Positions 45,736 through 54,785 of a stretch of DNA of 64,000 nucleotides are shown piece by piece. The notes below the pieces were generated by a model that worked only from the letters and a program-made list of their open reading frames with translations, was not told the origin of the DNA and searched no databases. The position numbers and the translations under genes are program-made. The DNA lies in contig PANC01000015.1 in assembly GCA_002708315.1 (NCBI GenBank), forward strand, positions 1-64,000. The letters are read 5' to 3'. This stretch comes from Lentimicrobiaceae bacterium. Its GTDB lineage: Bacteria > Bacteroidota > Bacteroidia > Bacteroidales > F082. The stretch's first letter is position 1. Every line of letters starts with the position of its first letter.

Positions 45736-47499
45736 TTAATCATGAAATTTAATGTCTAAAACTCTTAGTTGAAGAGTTGTGTTTCCAAGCCAGAAATTTT
45801 CTTCAATATGATAACATATGTCGAAAGTTTTCCCCTCCTTCATATCTTTAAAATGTTTTGACTGATTAAATGCTATTGAGGGAACAGGATTGCCTGTTCT
45901 ATCTTTATGGACCGCTGAAAACTTTAGGTGTTTACTATCATCATTTTTACCAACAAGCTTAGCATAGCCCGTGTCAATTACATTTTTGGTTAAAAATATA
46001 GGAGACATATTACCAGGACCAAATGGTGCAAACTGCCTTAGTATTTTATAAAACTTGTAGTTTATGTCGCTTATGAAAAGCTCAGTGTCTATTTCTATTT
46101 CTGGAACGAGCATTTCTTGCGAAATATTTTCTTCAGCATATCTATTAAACTCTACAATAAATCTGTCTAGGTTTTCTGGTTTCAAGGCCATTCCAGCGGC
46201 ATAGGTATGGCCACCAAAATTTTCAAGAAGATGAGATGTTGATTCAATTGCATTATAAATGTCAAACCCCTTAACAGACCTAGCAGAGCCTGTAATTAAG
46301 TCGTCTGCCCTTGTTAATACAATGGTAGGTCTATAGTAATTATCTATAAGTCTTGACGCAACAATGCCAACAACACCCTTATGCCAGTTTGCATTATAAA
46401 CAATAGACGTTATTTTTTCACCCGCACCACTTTTGTTCTCACTGACAAGAAGCTGTAATGCCTCTCTGGTTATATTAGCGTCCAGTTTACGTCGTGTCAA
46501 GTTTAGTTCGTTTATTTGACTGCCTAGCCTTGTTGCGTTGTCTTTATTATCACTAATGAGAAGCCTTACAGAATCTGTTGCGGTATCTATCCTGCCAGCG
46601 GCGTTTATTTTTGGCCCTATACTAAACACAACATCTGATATTGTTATTTTCCTATCAAAATAATGCTCCTGCCCCAAGGAAGACCTGTTTTTTATTCCAG
46701 CCGAGTTTAAGAGATATATTATTCCTACTCGAGGAGACTTATTAAGGCTCTCCAATCCATAATATGATAGGGTTCTATTTTCTCCTACAATTGCAACCAT
46801 ATCAGCAGCAATACTTATGGCAACAAGATCGAGGAAAGCATGGGTTGTTTCTGGTGGCATTTCGAATCTGATGGCAAGAGCTTGTATTAGCTTGAAACCA
46901 ACTCCAGCTCCTGATAACTCCTTAAATGGATAGGGGCAATCTTTTTGTTTGGGGTCTAGAACAGCAGTCGCTTCAGGCACCTTGTTTCCTGGTCGATGAT
47001 GGTCACAAATAATTACATCTAACCCCTTTTCATTTGCATATTGAATTTTTTCAACAGCCTTAATTCCACAGTCCAGAGACACCATTATTTTATGGCCCGC
47101 AGAAACAGCATGGTCTATCCCCTTAATAGAAATTCCATAGCCCTCGTTGTAACGATCTGGTATATAAAAATCTACCTTCTTATGGGTGGCTTTTAGGAAA
47201 GAATAAACAATGCTAACAGCTGTGGTGCCATCTACATCGTAATCACCATATACCATTATGCTTTCTCCTTTTTCTCTAGCTTTTTCTAAGCGATTAACAG
47301 CCTGCTCCATTCCCTTCATCAAAAAAGGATCATGTAAATCACCTAATTCTGGTCTAAAAAACGACTTGGCATTTTCAAAGCTTGTAATATCCCTTTGAGC
47401 CAATAGGCCGGCAAGCTTAGGGTTAATATTAAGAGTCTTTGATAAAGATTCAACAACCTTATTATCAGCTACTTTTTTTATTACCCAGCGCTTTTCCAT
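45736..47499 (-). CDS. recJ: Single-stranded-DNA-specific exonuclease RecJ
   Basis: A 587-residue cytoplasmic 5'-3' ssDNA exonuclease for recombination and mismatch repair. The DHH phosphoesterase core shows YGDYDVDGTTA (motif I), IICDHHRPG (DHH motif) and the SIAADMVAIVGENR stretch. The DHHA1 domain has NFGGHTYAAGMAL, and a C-terminal OB fold ends near LQLRVLDIKF. The length is typical. Transcribed leftward, apparently alone. Confidence 0.95.
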   Translation of the reverse strand: MEKRWVIKKVADNKVVESLSKTLNINPKLAGLLAQRDITSFENAKSFFRPELGDLHDPFLMKGMEQAVNRLEKAREKGESIMVYGDYDVDGTTAVSIVYSFLKATHKKVDFYIPDRYNEGYGISIKGIDHAVSAGHKIMVSLDCGIKAVEKIQYANEKGLDVIICDHHRPGNKVPEATAVLDPKQKDCPYPFKELSGAGVGFKLIQALAIRFEMPPETTHAFLDLVAISIAADMVAIVGENRTLSYYGLESLNKSPRVGIIYLLNSAGIKNRSSLGQEHYFDRKITISDVVFSIGPKINAAGRIDTATDSVRLLISDNKDNATRLGSQINELNLTRRKLDANITREALQLLVSENKSGAGEKITSIVYNANWHKGVVGIVASRLIDNYYRPTIVLTRADDLITGSARSVKGFDIYNAIESTSHLLENFGGHTYAAGMALKPENLDRFIVEFNRYAEENISQEMLVPEIEIDTELFISDINYKFYKILRQFAPFGPGNMSPIFLTKNVIDTGYAKLVGKNDDSKHLKFSAVHKDRTGNPVPSIAFNQSKHFKDMKEGKTFDICYHIEENFWLGNTTLQLRVLDIKFHD

Positions 47500-47692
47500 A
47501 CCTAATGCTTTAATCTGTAAATATATGTATTTATACCATAAAATCTAGGCTAATAACTTCTATTGTCCGAAAGTGTCTATGCATAATAGCGTTAAAACAA
47601 ATGCTTAATTATTTACACACCCCTAGCTTTAACACCATGTTATTTTAGCTTCAAATTTATCCCGTAAATAGAAAGTGGTTCTGTAATTATCA

Positions 47693-48934
47693 TTAAAAAC
47701 TTGATCTCATTGCCTCCACTGGATCAAGGCGCGATGCTGACCATGCGGGTATGAATCCGGAAACAAACCCTATCATTGCAGAAACCAATATTCCCAATGT
47801 AATATTTCCAAGAGTAAGTATGAGTTCAAAGTTGAATATAGAGCCGATCATAAAAGTTAAGGCGTAAACTATTAATAGGCCCAGTATGCCCCCTATAATA
47901 GCAAGAAATACAGCTTCAAATAAAAATTGCAATAGTATAAAATAGTTTTTAGCGCCTAGGGCTTTCTGTATTCCGATTTGGTTTGTGCGTTCCTTAACGC
48001 TCACAAACATTATATTTGCAACTCCAAAGCCACCAACTAATAATGAAAAACCTCCAATTATCCACCCAACGGTTGCTATAACCGCAAAAAGCTGATCAAA
48101 GCCCTTATTTATTATATCTGTTTCGTTTAAAGCGAAGCTATCGTCTGCTGAGGGTGGTAGTTTCCTTATTGAGCGCATTATTCCTGCTAGTTCATCAATC
48201 ATTTGGTCGTTAGACACATCAGGCCTTGCCTTTACAATAATGGTTGTTCCGGTTCGTCTAAAATCCAGTAGTTTTTGACCGTATTTTGCGGGAATAATAA
48301 TCCAGTTGTCTTTAGAGTTGCCAAAAACATCCTCTCCCTGTTTTTTGGTTACGCCTATCACATCTGTTTTTCGTCCAAAAACCTTTATTTGTTTACCAAT
48401 AGCATCTCTTCCCTTAAATAAACCCTCTGCAATATCCGCACCTATAATTGCAATGTTGCGTCCACTATAAGACTCTGCTGGAGTAAAATACCTTCCTTCC
48501 TGAAGATCAAAGGGCATAACCTTGGTGTAATCTTGGGAAACAGATACCACTGGAACATTCTCAACCTTATCTGCACCATAATACACATCACGATTCACGG
48601 TTACCATAAATGCGGAGGCATCAACAGTATTAGATCTTTTCATGATTTCTCCCATCTCCTTTAGCTTGGGCTCAGGTCTCTGATAATATTTCCACCAAGG
48701 ATATTCAGAACCAACGGCCCATGGCCATTTCTGGATAAATATTACATTGCTTCCAAGAGAGTTTATTTCACTTTTTATGGCATTTTCAAGGCTATCAAAA
48801 ACCGTGAATACTGAAATAATTGAGAAGATTCCAATGGTAATACCTAGCAATGACAAAATGCTTCTTATTTTATTTATGGCCAGTGCGTTACTAGCAAAAA
48901 GTATGCTTTCTGATATTAGTTTGAGTACCTTCAT
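47693..48934 (-). CDS. MacB/FtsX-type ABC transporter permease
   Basis: A 413-residue inner-membrane protein. One N-terminal membrane helix (SILSLLGITIGIFSIISVFTV) precedes a periplasmic MacB_PCD domain (about residues 45-270). Three C-terminal membrane helices form the FtsX domain, with VKERTNQIGIQKALGAK between the first two. The end PAWSASRLDPVEAMR is the classic MacB/LolC signature. Such permeases transmit ATP hydrolysis to periplasmic partners for lipoprotein release, antibiotic or peptide efflux. No ATPase (MacB-N/LolD) or adaptor lies beside it, so its pathway is undetermined. Divergent from purH. Confidence 0.9.
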   Translation of the reverse strand: MKVLKLISESILFASNALAINKIRSILSLLGITIGIFSIISVFTVFDSLENAIKSEINSLGSNVIFIQKWPWAVGSEYPWWKYYQRPEPKLKEMGEIMKRSNTVDASAFMVTVNRDVYYGADKVENVPVVSVSQDYTKVMPFDLQEGRYFTPAESYSGRNIAIIGADIAEGLFKGRDAIGKQIKVFGRKTDVIGVTKKQGEDVFGNSKDNWIIIPAKYGQKLLDFRRTGTTIIVKARPDVSNDQMIDELAGIMRSIRKLPPSADDSFALNETDIINKGFDQLFAVIATVGWIIGGFSLLVGGFGVANIMFVSVKERTNQIGIQKALGAKNYFILLQFLFEAVFLAIIGGILGLLIVYALTFMIGSIFNFELILTLGNITLGILVSAMIGFVSGFIPAWSASRLDPVEAMRSSF

Positions 48935-48960
48935 GTTTATTGGTAATAATTGGTAATATT

Positions 48961-48968
48961 CAAAATTA
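48961..48968 (-). promoter_or_regulatory. -7 box for the MacB-type permease
   Basis: On the minus strand this reads TAATTTTG, an exact TAnnTTTG match, 26 bases before the ATG at 48934. No clear -33 element. Confidence 0.42.
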
Positions 48969-49107
48969 AATTACTACTGGCTAATCCATGGTTCTAAATT
49001 TTCAAAAATCGTAAAAAATTATGAGAAAAAGTCTCGTGTAAGTTAATTAAAACGTGTTATTTTGCAATAAATTTTAATTTTCCGTAATTTCCAAAATTTT
49101 CACCTGA

Positions 49108-50622
49108 ATGAAAAAAATAAAAACAGCATTAATTTCCGTATTTAACAAAGATGGTCTTGGTTTACTTCTTGAAGAATTAAACGGATTTGGTATTAATTTT
49201 ATTTCTACCGGTGGTACACATGATTATATTGAAAAGCTAGGTTATAAGGCAACAAAGGTGGAATCATTAACAACATACCCCTCTATTTTAGGCGGCAGGG
49301 TTAAAACGTTACACCCAAAAGTAATGGGCGGTATACTTGCTAGGACAGATAATGATGAAGATAAACAAGAGCTGAAAGAATATGATATAATCCCAATAGA
49401 CCTTGTTATCGTGGATCTTTATCCATTTGAAAACACCCTTAAGATATCAAATGAAGAGGAAGATATTATTGAAAAAATAGATATTGGTGGAATAACGCTA
49501 ATTAGGGCTGCTGCAAAGAATTTTAAAGACGTAATGGTGATTCCGTCTTCGGATATGTATGAAGGCTTTTTATCGCTTATTAATTCAAAGGATGGAAGTA
49601 CTGAAATAGAGGATAGAAAATACTTTGCAGCACAAGCATTCAGTATTAGTTCGCATTATGACACTGCAATATTTAACTGGTTTAACCCTGGCAACATTGA
49701 CGCTTTTAAGGTGAGTAATAATAAAAGAAACTCATTGCGATATGGTGAAAACCCACATCAAAAGGGTGTTTTTTACGGTGATCTGGCAGAGGTTTTTGAC
49801 CAGGTTCACGGAAAGGCAATTTCATACAATAACTTGCTAGATCTTGATGCGGCCATTGGACTAATTAACGACTTTAAGGAAACAACATTTGCTGTTATTA
49901 AACATAATAACGCTTGTGGTTTGGCGTCAAGAGATAGCCTCAAAGAGGCTTGGAATGCAGCTTTAGCGGGAGATCCTGTTTCGGCATTTGGCGGAGTGTT
50001 GGCAACAAACAGAAATATCGACGCCGAAACTGCTGAAGAAATAAATAAAATTTTCTTTGAAATAGTTATAGCGCCATCTTACGATGATGATGCTCTTGAA
50101 GTTTTAAAAGGCAAAAAAAACAGAATTATTTTAGTCCTAAAAAACACATCCTTTGATGGCATTCAATACAGGTCTTTATTAAATGGAGTTCTTGTTCAGG
50201 ACAAGGATCTAAAATCTGAAACCGCAAAAGATCTTAGAAACACAACGAAAAATAACCCGTCAAGAAGGGAAGAGGAAGATCTGTTATTTGCTAACAAACT
50301 AGTTAAACACACAAAATCAAATACCATTGTGCTGGCATATAACAAACAACTAGTTGGCTCGGGAACTGGTCAGACCTCAAGAGTAGACGCCCTTAAACAG
50401 GCAATCGAAAAGGCAAAATGCTTTGATCTGCCTCTAAAAGGTGCTGTTATGGCATCTGATGCGTTTTTTCCCTTTTCTGATTGTGTAGAAATTGCCGGAA
50501 ATGCTGGTATAACGTCTGTTATACAGCCTGGTGGTTCAATTCGTGATAAGGATTCCATTGATTATTGTGATAATAATGGCATGTCAATGGCCATGACCGG
50601 TAACAGGCATTTTAAGCATTAA
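49108..50622 (+). CDS. purH: Bifunctional AICAR transformylase/IMP cyclohydrolase
   Basis: A 504-residue cytoplasmic enzyme that catalyses the last two steps of IMP synthesis. The N-terminal MGS-like cyclohydrolase domain (1 to about 190) includes STGGTHDYIEKLG and GGRVKTLHPKVMGGILARTD. The transformylase domain includes LRYGENPHQKG, IKHNNACGLA and SDAFFPFSDCVEIA, with a C-terminal GNRHFKH. Length and motifs are standard. Downstream is mreB, 125 bases away, with its own candidate promoter. Confidence 0.97.
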   Translation: MKKIKTALISVFNKDGLGLLLEELNGFGINFISTGGTHDYIEKLGYKATKVESLTTYPSILGGRVKTLHPKVMGGILARTDNDEDKQELKEYDIIPIDLVIVDLYPFENTLKISNEEEDIIEKIDIGGITLIRAAAKNFKDVMVIPSSDMYEGFLSLINSKDGSTEIEDRKYFAAQAFSISSHYDTAIFNWFNPGNIDAFKVSNNKRNSLRYGENPHQKGVFYGDLAEVFDQVHGKAISYNNLLDLDAAIGLINDFKETTFAVIKHNNACGLASRDSLKEAWNAALAGDPVSAFGGVLATNRNIDAETAEEINKIFFEIVIAPSYDDDALEVLKGKKNRIILVLKNTSFDGIQYRSLLNGVLVQDKDLKSETAKDLRNTTKNNPSRREEEDLLFANKLVKHTKSNTIVLAYNKQLVGSGTGQTSRVDALKQAIEKAKCFDLPLKGAVMASDAFFPFSDCVEIAGNAGITSVIQPGGSIRDKDSIDYCDNNGMSMAMTGNRHFKH

Positions 50623-50689
50623 ATTGTACAACGAAATATAATTTTATGAATGAATTAAAAAAACTGTTGTTAACATCATAAAATTTCAA

Positions 50690-50697
50690 TATTTTTA
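50690..50697 (+). promoter_or_regulatory. Candidate promoter of mreBCD
   Basis: TATTTTTA, one base from TAnnTTTG, with TTG at 50667-50669 and 20-base spacing. The leader to mreB is 50 bases. Confidence 0.42.
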
Positions 50698-50747
50698 CAA
50701 GCCCAAATGGGAGGTCGGGCTAGGATTGAATTACTAATTAATATTAT

Positions 50748-51770
50748 ATGGGACTGTTTTCATTTTTAACAAAGGAGATTGCTATTGATCTAGGCACAGC
50801 CAATACCATCATCATATATAATGATAAGGTTATTGTTGACGAGCCCTCTATAGTTGCTTTGGAGCGCAATACAGGAAGGATTATAGCCGTGGGAAAGAAA
50901 GCAATGATGATGCACGGAAAAACACATGAAAACATAAAAACCATACGGCCCTTACGTGATGGTGTAATTGCCGACTTTCAGAGTGCTGAATATATGATCC
51001 GTGAAATGATAAAAATGATCGGAATGAAAAGCACCCTCTTCCCTCCTGCCCTAAGAATGGTTATATGCATCCCATCAGGCATAACTGAAGTTGAAGAAAG
51101 GGCTGTAAAAGATTCTGCTGAACAGGCTGGAGCAAAAGAAATTAGGCTTATTCACGAGCCCATGGCTGCCGCGATAGGAATTGGGATTGATGTTCTGGAG
51201 CCAACTGGAAATATGATAATAGACATCGGTGGTGGCACCAGTGAAATTGCTGTTATTGCCCTTGGTGGAATTGTTAATAACACCTCTATTCGCATCGCTG
51301 GTGATGACTTTAACTCTGACATAGAGGAATACATGAGAAAGCAACACAATATTATAGTTGGAGAAAGAACGGCAGAAAGAATAAAGCTTGAGGTTGGTGC
51401 AGCAATTACAGAACTTGAAAACCCTCCGGATGATTATGCGGTGCATGGTAGAGATATGCTAACGGGAATACCAAAAGAGATTAAAGTAAACTATAAAGAA
51501 ATTGCAAGCTGTTTGGATAAATCCATATCAAAAATTGAAGCCGCTGTGCTTAACGCCTTAGAAAAAACACCACCAGAGCTAAGTGCTGATATATATCGAA
51601 CAGGGATATATGTTGCTGGGGGTGGCTCCATGCTAAGAGGATTGGACAAAAGACTACATCACAAAACAAAACTTTCTGTTCATGTGGCAGAAGATCCTTT
51701 GAGAGCTGTGGCAAGAGGAACAGGAATTGCCTTGAAAAATTTCGATAAATTTACTTTCCTTATCAAATAA
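50748..51770 (+). CDS. mreB: Rod shape-determining protein MreB
   Basis: A 340-residue bacterial actin that guides lateral wall synthesis along the inner membrane. Phosphate-1 loop region IDLGTANTIIY, the IHEPMAAAIGIG segment, IDIGGGTSEIAVIALGGIV (phosphate 2) and VAGGGSMLRGLDKRL (adenosine site) are all present. The N-terminal MGLFSFLTKEIAID provides a short amphipathic start for membrane binding. First gene of mreBCD. Confidence 0.97.
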   Translation: MGLFSFLTKEIAIDLGTANTIIIYNDKVIVDEPSIVALERNTGRIIAVGKKAMMMHGKTHENIKTIRPLRDGVIADFQSAEYMIREMIKMIGMKSTLFPPALRMVICIPSGITEVEERAVKDSAEQAGAKEIRLIHEPMAAAIGIGIDVLEPTGNMIIDIGGGTSEIAVIALGGIVNNTSIRIAGDDFNSDIEEYMRKQHNIIVGERTAERIKLEVGAAITELENPPDDYAVHGRDMLTGIPKEIKVNYKEIASCLDKSISKIEAAVLNALEKTPPELSADIYRTGIYVAGGGSMLRGLDKRLHHKTKLSVHVAEDPLRAVARGTGIALKNFDKFTFLIK

Positions 51771-51795
51771 TTTAAAAGACCTTAAGTGAGCTAGA

Positions 51796-52617
51796 ATGCG
51801 CAACCTTTTTGCATTATTATGGAGAAATCAGTTTTTTGTTTTGTTCATTCTACTTGAAACCACGTCTATATTTCTATTAACACAAAGTTATTCTTACCAT
51901 GGTTCGTTAGCCTATAGCACAACCGGGGATATTAGCGGTAATATTTTTAATTCTTACAATAACCTTACGGGATACCTTTCGCTTGCTAAGGAAAATACAG
52001 GCCTAATTAAAGAAAATGCGCGGCTTAGAAATATGGTTCGCCCTTCGTCGTTGCTAAAAGATACTGGCTATATCAAAAATGACACCTCCTACAAATATAT
52101 TCCTGCCAGGGTGGTTCAAAATACAGTTAATAAAAGTAATAACTTCATGGTTGTTAATAAGGGTAATAATGATGGCATATTAAAGGAGATGGGGGTGATT
52201 TCTCAAAGCGGCGCTGTTGGTGTTGTTGTTGGTGTTTCTAATAATTATGCAACAATAATGTCGTTGTTACACTCAAAAATGCGCCTTAGCGCAAGAATTA
52301 AAAAAAGTGGTCAGTTGGTAAATGTTGTTTGGGGTCAAAAAACCTATTTGTTTGGAACCGTGATAGACATCCCTTCTCATATTTCTCTTGAGGCGGGAGA
52401 TTCTATAATAACCAGCGGGAACTCCATGATATTTCCAGAAAACATTTTGATTGGGGTTATTGAGTCACATGAAACAGACCTAAATAAAAACCTTAGCTCA
52501 GCCAAAATACGTTTGGGCTCTGACTTTAATAGTCTATACCACGTTTATATTATTGATAACACTATGTATCAAGAGAGGGACTCATTAATCCGCATAACAA
52601 CACAGGGATATGAATAA
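51796..52617 (+). CDS. mreC: Rod shape-determining protein MreC
   Basis: A 273-residue inner-membrane-anchored periplasmic protein that bridges MreB and the wall synthases. One N-terminal membrane helix (RNQFFVLFILLETTSIFLL) is followed by a short coiled-coil region (SLAKENTGLIKENARLRNMV) and a beta-rich C-terminal domain with GNNDGILKEMGVISQSGAVGVV and HSKMRLSARIKKSGQLVNVVW. The length is usual. It starts 25 bases after mreB and overlaps mreD by 8 bases. Confidence 0.94.
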   Translation: MRNLFALLWRNQFFVLFILLETTSIFLLTQSYSYHGSLAYSTTGDISGNIFNSYNNLTGYLSLAKENTGLIKENARLRNMVRPSSLLKDTGYIKNDTSYKYIPARVVQNTVNKSNNFMVVNKGNNDGILKEMGVISQSGAVGVVVGVSNNYATIMSLLHSKMRLSARIKKSGQLVNVVWGQKTYLFGTVIDIPSHISLEAGDSIITSGNSMIFPENILIGVIESHETDLNKNLSSAKIRLGSDFNSLYHVYIIDNTMYQERDSLIRITTQGYE

Positions 52618-53125
52618 TGTTATTGTGTTAAATATCGTTAGGTTTTTATCTCTAGGGCTTGCGCAGGTGCTTATTTTCAACAATATGAACTTTGGAAGCT
52701 ACATAAACCCTTCCGTTTATATTCTTTTTATTCTGCTTCTTCCGGCAAGAATTAACGGGAGTCTATTACTTGTTCTCTCTTTCATAACTGGTTTATATAT
52801 AGATTATTTTGCCAATTCCATGGGGCTTCACGCGTCCGTTTGTGTTGTGGTTGGATTTATAAGGCCGTCTATAATCAACCTTTTCTTTAGGAACCAGGAG
52901 TTTGCATCCAACGAAGGGGTAACCCCGTTTTCAGTTGGATGGCAGGGATTTATTAAGTACTCTCTTGTTCTTGTGCTGGCACATCAGGTTCTAATGTTTT
53001 ATTTAGAAGTAATGAGCTTTAACAACTTCTTTTTTACGCTTTCGAAATCGCTGTTAAGTTCTGCCGTAACACTCTTAATTATTGTAATAGTCATGTTAAT
53101 ATTTGGCAAAAGGAGAAGGTTTTAG
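52610..53125 (+). CDS. mreD: Rod shape-determining protein MreD
   Basis: A 171-residue inner-membrane protein with about five hydrophobic helices. FNNMNFGSYINPSVYILFILLLP near the start and GLYIDYFANSMGLHA are typical MreD features. It ends with a basic RRRF. It overlaps mreC by 8 bases, so translation is coupled. The next genes of the usual cluster (PBP2 mrdA and rodA) do not follow; a convergent lipoprotein gene lies 9 bases downstream. Confidence 0.9.
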   Translation: MNNVIVLNIVRFLSLGLAQVLIFNNMNFGSYINPSVYILFILLLPARINGSLLLVLSFITGLYIDYFANSMGLHASVCVVVGFIRPSIINLFFRNQEFASNEGVTPFSVGWQGFIKYSLVLVLAHQVLMFYLEVMSFNNFFFTLSKSLLSSAVTLLIIVIVMLIFGKRRRF

Positions 53126-53134
53126 TTTTAATGA

Positions 53135-54250
53135 TTATTTGAGCAGCTCTGCTAGCTTATTCTGTAGGTCATCTCCACGAAGGTTTTTATCAATGATAAC
53201 CCCATCTGGATTAATAAGAACGTTTTGGGGTATGCTCTTTATGCCATATAGCTTACCAGCTTTACTATCCCAGCCTATTAAATCGCTTATGTGCGCCCAT
53301 GACAGGTTATCTGACTCGATTGCTTCGGTCCACTTATCATAGTTTTTGTCAAAGGAAACGCCAACAATATCAAAGCCCTTATCGTGAAATTTTTCAAACG
53401 CCGCAACAAGGTTCGGGTTTTCTACCCGACACGGTCCACACCAGGATGCCCAGAAATCAACAAGAATATAGTTGCCGTTTAATAATGAAGAGAGGGAAGT
53501 TGGCTTGCCTTGGGGATTATCTAGTGTAAAATCTATAAATGGCTGGCCTATTGAAGATTTTTTTAATGTGCCAACATAATCCTTAAGCTTTATAACGTAT
53601 TCGCTGGTATAAATTGAAGGATCAAAGTTGTTTAATATGGAGTCAAGCTCTTTTAAATCTAGCTTGTAAGAGTTGTTTAAAATAATAAAGGCAGTAACTG
53701 TGCTGCTGTTATTTGCCATAGCATAATCAATAAGGTGTTCTGTTTTTTTTATGTCAACCAGAGCGTACTCCTCCTCTATTAAAAACATAAGAGCGGTATC
53801 ATTGTTTCCTTTTGCTTCTGAGTACTGTTTTCCTAACTCCCTAGCTTGATTATCATACCCCGCAACTGAGTCCATATATGAGTCATAGATATCCTGGGTT
53901 TTTGAACCAACAATAAGGGGCTCGTATAAATTATTCATATCAACATCCACACTTATGTTTCCTGGCTCAGCAAACAAAGGAATATAATCTCCAGAGCCCT
54001 TGAACACTATATAATAAAGCTCTGGCTGAACAATACTAGCCATTAAAACGGCCTTATCATTAATCAGTTTTGCAGAGTCATAATACACCCTTTCCCCTCT
54101 CTCGAATTTACCAAGATATACAGTAGCTGTGTCTCCATTTGTAACTGTAAGGCTCACATTAAGGTTGGTTGTGTTTTTATTATTTTCACAAGATGTTACT
54201 GCCATTATGAACAATGCAAAACAAAAAAGTATTGTGGGCGTTTTATACAT
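53135..54250 (-). CDS. TlpA-family thiol-disulfide lipoprotein with DUF4369 domain
   Basis: A 371-residue predicted lipoprotein. A hydrophobic signal ends in the lipobox VTSC (Cys21). A beta-rich DUF4369-type domain follows (about 28-130), then a helical linker, then a thioredoxin-fold domain with FWASWCGPCRVENPN carrying the CxxC pair (about residues 268-271). It should reduce or oxidise thiols in the periplasm, facing the cell from whichever membrane holds it. This domain pair is a Bacteroidota speciality. A TAnnTTTG box lies 22 bases upstream. It is divergent from arsC. Confidence 0.9.
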   Translation of the reverse strand: MYKTPTILFCFALFIMAVTSCENNKNTTNLNVSLTVTNGDTATVYLGKFERGERVYYDSAKLINDKAVLMASIVQPELYYIVFKGSGDYIPLFAEPGNISVDVDMNNLYEPLIVGSKTQDIYDSYMDSVAGYDNQARELGKQYSEAKGNNDTALMFLIEEEYALVDIKKTEHLIDYAMANNSSTVTAFIILNNSYKLDLKELDSILNNFDPSIYTSEYVIKLKDYVGTLKKSSIGQPFIDFTLDNPQGKPTSLSSLLNGNYILVDFWASWCGPCRVENPNLVAAFEKFHDKGFDIVGVSFDKNYDKWTEAIESDNLSWAHISDLIGWDSKAGKLYGIKSIPQNVLINPDGVIIDKNLRGDDLQNKLAELLK

Positions 54251-54272
54251 ATTATTGGTTTTTAATTGATGA

Positions 54273-54280
54273 CAAAGTTA
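54273..54280 (-). promoter_or_regulatory. -7 box for the TlpA lipoprotein
   Basis: On the minus strand this reads TAACTTTG, an exact TAnnTTTG match, 22 bases before the ATG at 54250. No clear -33 element. Confidence 0.45.
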
Positions 54281-54333
54281 ACATTTGGGGCTTTCTTTTA
54301 TACATGCTAAACATTATTTTGCAACTATTATTA

Positions 54334-54341
54334 TATTTTTG
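54334..54341 (+). promoter_or_regulatory. -7 box for arsC-acr3; decides the arsC start
   Basis: TATTTTTG, an exact TAnnTTTG match, 18 bases before the ATG at 54360 and inside the open frame that runs up to 54285. It supports 54360 as the arsC start. The -33 region is weak. Confidence 0.5.
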
Positions 54342-54359
54342 CGTGCAAATAAATTTAAA

Positions 54360-54785
54360 ATGAAGATCCTAATTTTGTGTACTGGAAATAGTTGTCGTAG
54401 TCAAATGGCAGAGGGTTTTTTAAGGTCCTATGATAAAAAAACAGAGGTGTATTCTGCTGGAACGTCTCCTGCTGAAAACACTAACCCTAATGCTGTTTTG
54501 GTGATGAAAGAGTTGGGTTTAGATATAGCCAACAGTAGGCCCGAAAGTATAAACAAGTATATAAACGATGATTTTGACTATGTAATAACTGTCTGTGGTG
54601 ACGCCAATGAAAGCTGCCCAACATTTATAGGAAATGTTAGTAATAGAATTCACATTGGTTTTGATGACCCTGCTGATGCCAGAGGAAGCAAAGAAGATAT
54701 TATTAAGGAGTTTCGGCGCATAAGGGATGAAATAAGGTCTGGCTTTGCTGACTTTTATGATGATAAAATTAAACCCTTCGTATAA
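54360..54785 (+). CDS. arsC: Arsenate reductase, thioredoxin-coupled LMW phosphatase type
   Basis: A 141-residue cytoplasmic enzyme that reduces arsenate to arsenite. All redox cysteines of the S. aureus pI258 class are present: Cys7 and Cys12 in CTGNSCRS, then Cys79 and Cys86 in [10 protein letters not shown]. That argues for true arsenate reductase over tyrosine phosphatase. The frame is open 25 codons further upstream, but homologues start at [11 protein letters not shown] and a -7 box lies within the extension. Its TAA overlaps the acr3 ATG by one base (TAATG), so the two are coupled: reduction, then export. Confidence 0.92.
   Translation: MKILILCTGNSCRSQMAEGFLRSYDKKTEVYSAGTSPAENTNPNAVLVMKELGLDIANSRPESINKYINDDFDYVITVCGDANESCPTFIGNVSNRIHIGFDDPADARGSKEDIIKEFRRIRDEIRSGFADFYDDKIKPFV

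Noticed and set aside
54285-54359. The 25-residue N-terminal extension of ArsC
   Set aside because: Homologues start at the ATG at 54360, and a TATTTTTG promoter box lies inside the extension.
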